Shown piece by piece: positions 36,388-45,023 of a DNA stretch of 64,000 nt. Below the pieces are notes generated by a model. The model was not told the DNA's origin. It searched no databases and saw nothing but the letters and a program-made list of their open reading frames with translations. The position numbers and the translations under genes were made by a program. The DNA is taken from positions 1 to 64,000 of the forward strand of contig CAWETN010000012.1 of assembly GCA_963812075.1 (NCBI GenBank), in the 5' to 3' direction. Every line of letters begins with the position of its first letter. Within the stretch, counting starts at the first letter, position 1. Source of the DNA: JAMXLO01 sp963812075 (GTDB lineage Bacteria; Pseudomonadota; Alphaproteobacteria; Acetobacterales; Acetobacteraceae).

Positions 36388-36933
36388 TTACGCGGTCGTC
36401 GCCAACCGGGCCGCCATGGCGCTCTTGAACTGCTCGATCGGCATGAAACCGGGGTCCTGCCGGCAGGCCGCCTCGGTCTCGCGCAGGATCTGCTCGTCCG
36501 ACTTGGTGAGGTCGAGCGGCTTGCCGTGTGGCTGCGGCACGTGGAACGGCGTATCCAGATAAGCCTCGACCGTGTTGCCCTCCGGGTCCTTGAAGTAGAT
36601 CGACCAGGCGTTGCCGTGGCTCACCGGGCGCATGTCGGTGGCGCCCAGCGCCAGCGCATGGCCGTGCACCTCGCGCAGGTCGGCGAGCGAATCGACCATG
36701 AACGAGATCTGCTGGATCGGATTGAACCCCGCCGTATCGGGGCGGCCGGTGACCAGCACCATCTGATGATGGTTCTCCGGATTGCCGCTCATGAAGGTGA
36801 GGTGCATGCCGGAGCGCCCCTCCCCGCGATCGGTCACCATCAGCCCCAGCACCTCGGTGTAGAAGCGCTCCATCCGGTCCCGGTCGTGCACATAGATGCC
36901 CATATGGGCCAGCCGCGCGTGGATCTTCGTCAT
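36388..36933 (-). CDS. VOC-family protein (extradiol dioxygenase-like)
   Basis: 181 aa from ATG 36933 (MTKIHARLAHMGIYVHDRD). One VOC module with possible metal ligands: His in LAHMGIYVHDRDRMERFY, His in NPIQQISFMVDSLADLREVH and Glu in DPEGNTVEAYLDTPFHV. A C-terminal helical part (EQILRETEAACRQDPGFMP) is unusual for simple glyoxalases. It could be an extradiol dioxygenase, a glyoxalase-like enzyme or a binding protein. It is in tandem with the aminotransferase gene upstream at a distance of about 100 bases. Confidence 0.75.
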   Translation of the reverse strand: MTKIHARLAHMGIYVHDRDRMERFYTEVLGLMVTDRGEGRSGMHLTFMSGNPENHHQMVLVTGRPDTAGFNPIQQISFMVDSLADLREVHGHALALGATDMRPVSHGNAWSIYFKDPEGNTVEAYLDTPFHVPQPHGKPLDLTKSDEQILRETEAACRQDPGFMPIEQFKSAMAARLATTA

Positions 36934-37030
36934 GCTCGGTCCTCCTGGCGCAGCAGGCTCCTCCACCGCCGAACCGGGCGCAAGACCGGGCGCGTCGCCG
37001 TCGGGCGGGGTGCCGGCTTGCGGATCGGCC

Positions 37031-38215
37031 TTACGCCGGCACCTGTTCGGCGAGCCAGTCGATCGCTGCCTGCGTGCCGCCTTTGCCGTGCGGGATCCGC
37101 AAGGCCGCCAGCGCCATCTCGACGACGCTGAGCGTGCCGAGGATCATCGGCGCGTTGACGTGCCCCATATGGGCGATGCGGAACGCCTTGCCGGAGAGTT
37201 CGCCGATGCCGTGGCCCAGCACCACCCCGCATTGCTCATCGCAGTAGGCACGCAGCGCATCGGGGTCGTGGCCGTTGGTCAGCACCGGGGTCACGGTGTC
37301 GCAGCGCTCGGCGGCCTCGATGACGTTGAAGCCGATCGCCTGGCCTTCCGCCCAGACGCCGACGGCGCACCGCACCGCCTCGGCCAGCAGCCGGTGGCGC
37401 CGGAACACGTTCGGCAGCCCTTCCTCGAACAGCAGGTCGAGCGCCTGGCGCAAGCCGTACAGCAGATGCTCGGGCGGCGTGCCGGCATATTTTCGGTAGT
37501 GCTCCGCGCCCTCACGGTCGGTCCAGTCCCAATAAGGCGTGCGCAGCCTCGCCGTCTTGTGTACCTCGCGGGCGCGGTCGTTGGCGGCGACGAAGCCCAG
37601 ACCGGGCGGCGTCATCAGCCCCTTCTGCGAGCCCGACATGGCGACGTCCACGCCCCATGCGTCCATCTCGAACGGCATGCAGCCGAGCGAGGCCACCGCG
37701 TCCACCATCAGCAGCGCGTCGTGCCTGGCCGCCCGGATCGCCTGGCCGATCGCGGCAATGTCGTTCACCACGCCCGAGGCGGTATCGATCTGTACCACCA
37801 GCACGGCCTTGATGGTGCTGCCCTTGTCGGCCCGCAGGCGCGCCTCCACCTCGGCCGGGCGGACGGCGTGGCGCATGTCGCCCTTCAGCACCTCGACCTC
37901 GACGCCCATGCGGCGGGCATGTTCGCCCCAGCTCACCGCGAAGCGGCCACTTTCGAGCACGAGGACCTTGTCGCCGCTGGAAAGGACGTTGGTGAGCGCC
38001 GCCTCCCACGCGCCGTGACCGTTGGCGCTGTAGATGTAGGCACGGCCCTTGGTGCTGAACACGCGCGCCACGTCGCGCATCAGGCTGTCAGTCAGCGCCA
38101 GCAGCGGTCCGGAATAGATCTCCACGGCCGGGCGATGCATCGCCCGCAGCACCTCGTCCGGCACCGTCGTCGGCCCGGGAATGGCCAGGAATTCACGGCC
38201 TGCGCGTACGCTCAT
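37031..38215 (-). CDS. Class V aminotransferase (serine/alanine--glyoxylate type)
   Basis: 394 aa. The PLP-binding Lys is in VAMSGSQKGLMTPPGLGFV, the cofactor-holding Asp in LLMVDAVASLGCMPFEMD and the N-terminal substrate loop in FLAIPGPTTVPDEVL. This pattern is that of serine-glyoxylate or alanine-glyoxylate aminotransferases (purine catabolism or photorespiration-like serine cycle). It converts glyoxylate to glycine with Ser or Ala as donor. No serine-cycle genes are adjacent, so the physiological donor is not settled. Confidence 0.88.
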   Translation of the reverse strand: MSVRAGREFLAIPGPTTVPDEVLRAMHRPAVEIYSGPLLALTDSLMRDVARVFSTKGRAYIYSANGHGAWEAALTNVLSSGDKVLVLESGRFAVSWGEHARRMGVEVEVLKGDMRHAVRPAEVEARLRADKGSTIKAVLVVQIDTASGVVNDIAAIGQAIRAARHDALLMVDAVASLGCMPFEMDAWGVDVAMSGSQKGLMTPPGLGFVAANDRAREVHKTARLRTPYWDWTDREGAEHYRKYAGTPPEHLLYGLRQALDLLFEEGLPNVFRRHRLLAEAVRCAVGVWAEGQAIGFNVIEAAERCDTVTPVLTNGHDPDALRAYCDEQCGVVLGHGIGELSGKAFRIAHMGHVNAPMILGTLSVVEMALAALRIPHGKGGTQAAIDWLAEQVPA

Positions 38216-38285
38216 TCGGACTGTTCCTCCGCGCCCCTGCGGCGCGAACGGAGGCTACCACACGACCGCGGCATGTCTCCCCGCC

Positions 38286-39182
38286 CTACTCCGCCGCCGC
38301 GGGCTCGACCTGCTCCTCATTCGCGCGCCTGACGCGCACCCTTCGTATCCGCCGCGGATCGGCGTCCAGCACCCGAAACTCGATCCCCGATGGATGGCTG
38401 ATCACCTCGCCCTTGGCCGGCACACGCCCGGCCAGCGTGAACACCAGCCCGCCCACCGTGTCGATATCGGCGTCCCTCTCGTCCTCCGACAGCACGGGAC
38501 CCATGCGGTTCTCGAACTCCTCCACCGGCAGACGAGCGTTGATGTCCAGCGCCCCGTCGGCCCGCTCCACCACCATCGCCGCCTGCACCTCGTCGTGCTC
38601 GTCCGAGATGTCGCCGACGATCGTCTCCACCAGGTCCTCGATCGTCAGCAGCCCGTCGACGCCGCCGTATTCGTCGATCACCAGGGCCAGGTGCATGCGC
38701 TGCTGGCGCATCTGCAGCAGCAGATCCAGTACCGGCATCTGCGGCGCCACCATCAGCGGGCGCCGCAGGATCGCCTCCAGCGAGAATGCCTCCGGCCGCC
38801 CGATATAGGCGAACACGTCCTTGATGTGGACCATGCCGATGATGTCGTCGAGCTGTTCGCGGTACACCGGCAGCCGGGAGTGACCATCCTCGCGGATCTG
38901 CTCCAGCGCCTGCTCCAGCGTCACGTCCACCCGCATCGCCACGATGTCGGCGCGCGGCAGCATCACGTCGTCGGCGGTGGTCTCGCGCAGCCGCAGCACG
39001 TTGGCGATCAGCGCGCGCTCCTGCCGGTCGAGCTCCGGCTGCTCGCCGGCGATCACCTGCTCGTCCGCCGCCTCCTGCACCAGTTCGGCGATCAATTCGC
39101 GCAGGCTGTGCTCGGGCTGGCGCCCCAGCATCTGGCGCAGCCGGTCGAGCAGCGAGGCGCGCGCGCCATTGCCGTTGCTCAT
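38286..39182 (-). CDS. corC: CorC/HlyC-type CBS-domain protein
   Basis: 298 aa from ATG 39182, overlapping the ybeY stop by ATGA. It lacks a membrane domain and has a short N-terminal helix part (DRLRQMLGRQPEHSLRELI). Two CBS domains follow (VMLPRADIVAMRVDVTLEQ, then MHLALVIDEYGGVDGLLTI) and a CorC_HlyC C-terminal domain (GGLVFTLAGRVPAKGEVIS). The family is tied to Mg/Co efflux or membrane integrity. Its place after ybeY in the phoH-ybeY-corC operon is the standard arrangement. Confidence 0.9.
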   Translation of the reverse strand: MSNGNGARASLLDRLRQMLGRQPEHSLRELIAELVQEAADEQVIAGEQPELDRQERALIANVLRLRETTADDVMLPRADIVAMRVDVTLEQALEQIREDGHSRLPVYREQLDDIIGMVHIKDVFAYIGRPEAFSLEAILRRPLMVAPQMPVLDLLLQMRQQRMHLALVIDEYGGVDGLLTIEDLVETIVGDISDEHDEVQAAMVVERADGALDINARLPVEEFENRMGPVLSEDERDADIDTVGGLVFTLAGRVPAKGEVISHPSGIEFRVLDADPRRIRRVRVRRANEEQVEPAAAE

Positions 39183-39637
39183 GCGCGCTTCCAGGGGTTG
39201 GGTACCCGCAGCCGGTGCAGGATGCGCGCTTCGGCCAGCTCCATCCGCCGCGCCGCGCCCGGGTGATGGTGGTCGTGGCCGGCCAGGTGCAGCGCACCGT
39301 GCACCACCAGATGGGCGAGGTGGTGCGCCGGACGCCGGCCGGCCGCGGCGGCCTCGCGGCGGATGACGCCCAGGGCCAGCAGCATCTCGGGTGCCGGTTC
39401 GGTATAGGTCAGCACATTGGTGGGCATGTTGCGGCCACGGTGCCGGGCGTTCAACCCTTGCACGACGCGGTCCGCCGCCAGAACAACCGTGCCGCGAGCC
39501 CCCGCGGCGCGTGCCGCCCGCGCGGCCACCGACTCGGCATGTCTCACCAGGCGGCGCCAAGCCGGCTCCGCCACAATCACGCTGACCTCGTCCCGGAACC
39601 CCGCCTGAGCGGGGCCGCTACTCGCCTCGGGGTCCAT
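39179..39637 (-). CDS. ybeY: Endoribonuclease YbeY
   Basis: 152 aa. The zinc motif HxxxHxxGxDH appears as VVHGALHLAGHDHHHPG. The upstream segment NMPTNVLTYTEPAPEMLL matches the TNVLSF...GD region of YbeY but lacks the usual GD(I/V) after it. YbeY is a single-strand RNase needed for 16S rRNA maturation and ribosome quality control. It starts five bases after phoH and overlaps corC, so it is translationally coupled in the operon. Confidence 0.9.
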   Translation of the reverse strand: MDPEASSGPAQAGFRDEVSVIVAEPAWRRLVRHAESVAARAARAAGARGTVVLAADRVVQGLNARHRGRNMPTNVLTYTEPAPEMLLALGVIRREAAAAGRRPAHHLAHLVVHGALHLAGHDHHHPGAARRMELAEARILHRLRVPNPWKRA

Positions 39638-39642
39638 CGCCC

Positions 39643-40696
39643 TTACTTGCCGGTACCCTCATTTTCTCCGCGCCGTCGGGCCTCGCGCCGTTTGTCGCCC
39701 TCCGCCGCGGCCCGCTGATCATACGCATCCACGATGCGCGCCACCAGCGGATGCCGCACCACATCGCGCGTGCCCAGCCGGACCACCCCGATGCCGTGGA
39801 TGCCTTCGACCGTTTCGAGTGCATCGCGCAGCCCGCAGCGCACACCCGGCGGCAGGTCGATCTGCGTGAGGTCGCCAGTCACCACCATGCGCGTCCCCTC
39901 GCCCATCCGCGTCAGCCACATCTTCATCTGCACCGACGTGGTGTTCTGCGCCTCGTCGAGGATCGCATACGCATGCGCGAGCGTGCGGCCGCGCATGAAG
40001 GCCAGCGGTGCGACCTCGATCTCGCCATTGGCGAGCCGACGGATCACCTGCTCGGACGGCATCATGTCGTGCAGCGCGTCGTACAGCGGGCGCAGATAGG
40101 GATCGACCTTCTCCTTCATGTCGCCGGGCAGGAAACCCAGCCGCTCGCCGGCCTCAACCGCGGGACGGGACAGCACGATGCGGTCCACCTTCCCGGCCTG
40201 CAGCATCGCCACCGCCTGCGCCACCGCCAGATAGGTCTTGCCGGTACCCGCCGGGCCGACGCCGAACACCATGTCATGCGTCGCGAGTGCCTCGATATAT
40301 GCCGCCTGTCCTGGGCTGCGCGGCGCCACCGCCCCGCGCCGAGTGCGGATCGCCGGCGCATCGGACAGCGGCAGCCGCGGATCGGTATCCGCATCCGCCA
40401 GCCGGATCGCCGCCTCCACCTCGGGACGGCCGACGCTCTCGCCGCGCTCCAGCCGGCGCCACAGTCCCTCCAGCGCGGCCTGCGCCGCGTCGACGCGCGC
40501 CGCCTCACCGGAGATCGCCACCCGGTTGCCGCGGCAGGACAGACGCACGCCCAAGCGCCTGCTCGATGCGCACCATGTGGCGGTCGTGGTCGCCGAGCAG
40601 CAGCGGCAGCAGCGTGTTGTCGTTGAACTGAAGGGTCACGGCCTTGCCGGACGGGGAGGATGCGGGGACAGCAGGAATGGTGGTGGCCTGGCTCAA
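39643..40696 (-). CDS. phoH: PhoH-family ATPase (YbeZ), one frameshift
   Basis: The likely start is TTG 40696, which overlaps the miaB stop as TTGA. The N-terminal part reads VTLQFNDNTLLPLLLGDHD and MVRIEQALG. A one-base excess near 40553 shifts the frame into VRLSCRGNRVAISGEAARV. The ATPase domain has the Walker A VFGVGPAGTGKTYLAVAQA, Walker B AYAILDEAQNTTSVQMKM and the PhoH signature RLGFLPGDMKEKVDPYLRPL. It acts with YbeY in RNA metabolism. Length is about 350 aa, normal for the family. Confidence 0.9.
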
Positions 40697-42067
40697 GCGC
40701 GCGCTCTCTCCTCGGTGAGGGTTCCAGACAATGAATTGGGGAGTGCGGCGGCGATCTCCACCGGAATCTCGCGGCCGCACAGATCCGCCGGCCCGCTCAC
40801 GTGCACCGGTTGCAGGAACGGCGACCGCCCGGCGACCTGGCCCAGGTGACGGCCGGGACCGGTGAACAGCACTGGCAGCGTCCTTCCGACGCAGCCGGCG
40901 TTGAATCCGGCCTGCTGCTCACGCAGCAGCGCCTGCAGTTCGGCCAGACGCTGCTCCTTTTCGTCATCCGCCACCTGTGCCGGTGCGCCGGCGGCGGGGG
41001 TGCCGGGGCGCGGCGAGTATTTGAAGCTGAAGGCCTGGGCGAAGCCCACCTCGCGCACCAGCGCCAGTGTGGCCTGGAAGTCTGCCTCGGTCTCGCCCGG
41101 ATGGCCGACGATGAAGTCGGACGACAGCGCCAGGTCCGGCCGGGCCGCGCGCAGCTTCTCCACCAGGCGCAGGTAGTCCGCTGCGGTGTGCCGGCGGTTC
41201 ATCGCCGCCAGCATGCGGTCGGAACCCGATTGCACCGGCAGGTGCAGGAAGGGCATCAACATCGGCAGGTCGCGGTGGGCCGCGATCAGCGCATCGTCCA
41301 GGTCCCGCGGATGCGACGTCGTGTAGCGGAGTCGCAGCAGCCCCGGCAGGTCGGCCAATTGTCTCAGCAGGCGGCCCAGGCCCCACGCGCCGCCATCCGG
41401 CGCCTCCCCGTGCCAGGCGTTGACGTTCTGTCCCAGCAGCGTGATCTCGCGCGCTCCCTGCTCGACCAGCCGTCGCGCCTCGGCAATCACCGCCACCGCC
41501 GGCCGGCTGGTCTCGGCGCCGCGCGTGTAGGGCACGACGCAAAAGCTGCAGAACCGGTCGCAGCCCTCCTGGATAGTCAGGAACGCGGTGACCCCCTGTG
41601 GCGCCGCCGAATCGGGCAGGAAGTCGAACTTGTCCTCCGCCGGGAAATCCGTCTCGATCACGGCGTCGGCCGGAGCGCGCGGCGCGAGCGACCATTTCCG
41701 GCAGCCGGTGATAGGTCTGCGGGCCCAGCACGATGTCCACGAACGGCGCCCGCGCCAGGATCTCCGCCCCCTCCGCCTGGGCGACACAGCCCGCGACGGC
41801 CAGAATCATCCGCCCGCCCTCCGCAGCGCGGCGCTCCTTCAGCCGGCGCAGCCGTCCGAGTTCGGAGAAGACCTTCTCGGCCGCCTTGTCGCGGATATGG
41901 CAGGTGTTGAGGATCACCATGTCGGCATCCTCGGGCAGCCGCGCCGGCGCATAGCCCAGCGGCGCCAGCACGTCGGCCATCCGCCCGCTGTCATAGACGT
42001 TCATCTGACAGCCCCAGGTGATGACGTGCAGGCGCTTTTGCCGGGGCGAATCCGCGCTCATCGACAC
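40693..42067 (-). CDS. miaB: tRNA-2-methylthio-N6-dimethylallyladenosine synthase MiaB, one frameshift
   Basis: From ATG 42067 the N-terminal MTTase domain has its three cluster cysteines in TWGCQMNVYDSGRM, LNTCHIRDKAAEKVF and LAVAGCVAQAEG. One base is missing near 41687. The next frame has the radical SAM motif EGCDRFCSFCVVPYTRGAE, MPFLHLPVQSGSDRMLAAM, FIVGHPGETEADF and a C-terminal TRAM region. The enzyme uses two 4Fe-4S clusters and SAM to methylthiolate A37 of tRNAs reading UNN codons. It leads the miaB-phoH-ybeY-corC operon. Confidence 0.92.
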
Positions 42068-42184
42068 CAGGAGATCGCCAGGCCAGCCGGTCGGGTGGGG
42101 GTGCTCAGTGCGGCGACTTCTCCAACGACGCAGCGCAGTGTGCCAGATCGCCGACCCGTCCTGTCAACCATGGAGTGCGCCGGG

Positions 42185-43135
42185 TCACGCATAGGCGGGT
42201 TCCTCGGCAGCGTCGGCGGCAACCGCAGTTTCCACCGGTCGGTTCTGCCGCAGGCTCGAGGCACCATCGGCCACTACCCGCCATACCGCATGCGACAGCG
42301 CCTTCCGGCTGGCGAAGCGGGCCGGATCGAGCGGCGGATGCAGCAGGACGCTCACGCGCAATCCGCGATGCTGCGCGAAACGCCAGAAATGCGATGCCAG
42401 GTCCATGTCGCCGTACCAGGCGAACACCGGGCGGCTCGCCCGCCCCGCGGGCAGCCCGCCGAGCCGGTCATACACCACCGAAATCGGCTGGATCAGCGGC
42501 GGTTCGGAACCTTCGGCGACGGCGAAGAACGAGGTGCGGAACGGCATCACGCGCGAGCCGTCGGAGGTGGTGCCCTCCGGGAACAGCAGGAGGTTGTCGC
42601 CGGCCGCCAGCCGCTCGCGCAGCGCGTCGCGCTCACGCCCCGTCGCGTGTCGCTGCCGCGAGATGAAGACGGTGCGCCCGAGCCGTGCCACCGTGCCGAC
42701 CAGCGGCCACCCCCCCACCTCGTGCTTCGATACGAAACAGGCCTCGAGGCGTCCGCCCAGCACGGGAATATCGAGCCACGACGAGTGATTGGACACGAAC
42801 ACGACCGGGCGCCCCCGGCCCACCGCCGAAGTCCCGATCACGCGCACCCGGACGCCCAGCAGGCGGCTCACCATCGACCAGTAGAACCGTGCATATCCGA
42901 CCTTGGCATGACCCGGCAACATCAGGCAGACCGCCTGTATGACCATGCAGGGCAGCGTCCACAGAAGCACACCACCGCCGCGCCGCACGACGCGCACCGG
43001 CCGGAGCACGCGGGGCAGCCAGGCCGATGTCGGCAGAGCGCCGGAATCCGTGCCGGCGAGCATCGGTCGGCGAGCTCTCAGGCGACGCGGGCGACGGTGC
43101 GAATCCCTCATGTGGCCGCGGGATAGCTCGCTCAC
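42185..43135 (-). CDS. 1-acyl-glycerol-3-phosphate acyltransferase (PlsC family)
   Basis: The likely start is GTG 43135 with AGGA five bases upstream; the ATG at 43111 is an alternative. The acyltransferase motif HX4D is in VFVSNHSSWLDIPVLGG, the second motif is FPEGTTSDGSRVMPFRTSFF, and a hydrophobic segment GGGVLLWTLPCMVIQAVCLM lies upstream. It acylates lysophosphatidate or a related lyso-lipid at the inner membrane; ornithine-lipid acyltransferase (OlsA-like) is an alternative. The family is recognisable but the precise substrate is not. It lies divergent from tamA. Confidence 0.85.
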   Translation of the reverse strand: MSELSRGHMRDSHRRPRRLRARRPMLAGTDSGALPTSAWLPRVLRPVRVVRRGGGVLLWTLPCMVIQAVCLMLPGHAKVGYARFYWSMVSRLLGVRVRVIGTSAVGRGRPVVFVSNHSSWLDIPVLGGRLEACFVSKHEVGGWPLVGTVARLGRTVFISRQRHATGRERDALRERLAAGDNLLLFPEGTTSDGSRVMPFRTSFFAVAEGSEPPLIQPISVVYDRLGGLPAGRASRPVFAWYGDMDLASHFWRFAQHRGLRVSVLLHPPLDPARFASRKALSHAVWRVVADGASSLRQNRPVETAVAADAAEEPAYA

Positions 43136-43199
43136 AGTTTCCTAACAATGGCGCAACCGTGACACTTGCCGGAACACCGCACCGGCTACCGTGAGACCA

Positions 43200-45023
43200 A
43201 TGCATCGCCCGAGGCTCCTCCCGGCCATTGCTGCGCTGCTGTTTCTGCTGCCGGTCCGTCTGCTGGGCGCCGACCCGCAGCCCTATGCGGTCACGCTCAC
43301 CCCGACCGGCAATGCGGCCCTGGACCAGGCGGTGCGTGATTCCTCCCAGCTGGAGGCGCTGCGCGAAAAGGCGCCCGTCGGCCCCTTTGGCCTTGTCACC
43401 CGGGCCCGTGACGACGCGGGACGTTTCCAGACCGCGCTCAACAGCTTCGGCTACTACGCCTCCAAGGTGACCGTGACGGTGGCCGGCAAGCCGCTGGACC
43501 AGACCGATCTGCCCGATCTGCTGCAGCAGGCGCCGGCCGATCCGCCGGTGCCGGTCGTCGTCAGCTTCGACCTCGGACCGCTGTTCCACCTTGGACGGGT
43601 GACCATCGACGGCGAGGTTCCCTCGCAGGCGCGCGAAAAGCTCGGACTTCAGCCTGGCGCGCCGGCGGTGGCGGCGGACGTCCTGGCGGCACAGCAGCGG
43701 CTGCTGACGGCAATCCGCGAGGCCGGTCATCCGCTGGCGAAGGTCGACCTGCCACCGGTGGACCTGCACCCGGCGGAGCATCTGCTGGATGTGACGTTCC
43801 GCGCCACCGAAGGCCCGTATGCCGACGTCGGTGCGATCCAGATCACGGGCCTGCAGACCGTGAACGAGGATTTCGTCCGCCGCCGGCTATTGCTGCATTC
43901 CGGCGAACCCTACAGCCCATCAGAGGTGCAGACGGCGCGCGAGGACCTTGCCAGCCTCGGCGTATTCTCGGTGGTGCGCGCCGAGCCGGGTGCGCAGCTT
44001 GCGCCCGACGGCACCATCCCGATCCTGATCGACGTCACCGAGCGACCGCGCCACTCGGTCGATGTCGGCGCTGCCTACTCGACGGACCTCGGGGTCAACG
44101 CGACCGCCGGCTGGCACCACCGCAACCTGTTCGGCAACGCCGAGCAGCTGAACATCACCGGCGGCGTCCAGCTCGGCGGCAACGCCGTGCGCAAGCCGGG
44201 CTACAATCTCAATTTCCAGTTCATCAAGCCGGACTTCCTTGCCCGCGACCAGTCGCTGGAACTGAACCTCGGTGCGGTCGACCAGAGCCTCGAGGCGTAC
44301 GACCAGAAGGCGCTGACCCAGAAGATCGAGCTCAACCGCAAGCTGTCCGCGCATTGGACGGTCGGCATCGGCGTGAGCGGGGAGCAGGAGGACATCACGC
44401 AGGAAGGCGTCGAGCGCCGCTTCAATCTGATTGGCCTGCCGCTGTCGGCGAGGTACGACGACACCAACAGCCTGCTGGATCCCACGCGCGGCTTCCGCGC
44501 CACGTTGCTGCTCACGCCGCTGCAGTCGTTCGGGGGCTCCAGCGCCACCTTCGTCGTGGCCCAGCTTTCCGGGTCGGCCTATGTCGACCTGAGCGGCAGC
44601 GGGCGCAGCGTCCTCGCGATGCGCGGCCTGGTCGGCAAGGCGTACGGGGCGAGCGTGTTCAGCCTGCCGCCCGACCAGCGCTTCTATGCCGGCGGCTCCG
44701 CCACGGTGCGCGGCTTCCGCTACCAGTCGGTCGGCCCGCAGTTCCCGGACGGCAAGCCGACCGGAGGAACTGCGGTGAGCGCCGGATCGGTCGAGTTTCG
44801 CCAGCGCATCCTGGACAGCTACGGCGTCGTGGCCTTCGTCGACGCCGGGCAGGTGACCGCGAACGGCGCACCGTTCACCAGCAGCTGGCGCGTCGGCGCG
44901 GGCATCGGGGCGCGCTACTACACATCGATCGGCCCGATCCGTCTCGATGTCGCAATTCCATTGAACCGTGAGCCGCATGGCGACGCTTTCGAGCTGTACA
45001 TCGGCATCGGGCAGGCCTTCTGA
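43200..45023 (+). CDS. tamA: Translocation and assembly module protein TamA (Omp85)
   Basis: About 607 aa from ATG 43200 (GTG 43191 possible). A signal peptide (LLPAIAALLFLLPVRLLGA) precedes three POTRA-like repeats (for example FHLGRVTIDGEVPSQAREKL and VGAIQITGLQTVNEDF) and a 16-strand barrel. The barrel has the VRGF motif in FYAGGSATVRGFRYQSVGPQ and a terminal Phe. TamA with TamB moves certain outer-membrane proteins or lipids. Its stop shares a base with the tamB start (TGATG), a tight coupling. Confidence 0.92.
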   Translation: MHRPRLLPAIAALLFLLPVRLLGADPQPYAVTLTPTGNAALDQAVRDSSQLEALREKAPVGPFGLVTRARDDAGRFQTALNSFGYYASKVTVTVAGKPLDQTDLPDLLQQAPADPPVPVVVSFDLGPLFHLGRVTIDGEVPSQAREKLGLQPGAPAVAADVLAAQQRLLTAIREAGHPLAKVDLPPVDLHPAEHLLDVTFRATEGPYADVGAIQITGLQTVNEDFVRRRLLLHSGEPYSPSEVQTAREDLASLGVFSVVRAEPGAQLAPDGTIPILIDVTERPRHSVDVGAAYSTDLGVNATAGWHHRNLFGNAEQLNITGGVQLGGNAVRKPGYNLNFQFIKPDFLARDQSLELNLGAVDQSLEAYDQKALTQKIELNRKLSAHWTVGIGVSGEQEDITQEGVERRFNLIGLPLSARYDDTNSLLDPTRGFRATLLLTPLQSFGGSSATFVVAQLSGSAYVDLSGSGRSVLAMRGLVGKAYGASVFSLPPDQRFYAGGSATVRGFRYQSVGPQFPDGKPTGGTAVSAGSVEFRQRILDSYGVVAFVDAGQVTANGAPFTSSWRVGAGIGARYYTSIGPIRLDVAIPLNREPHGDAFELYIGIGQAF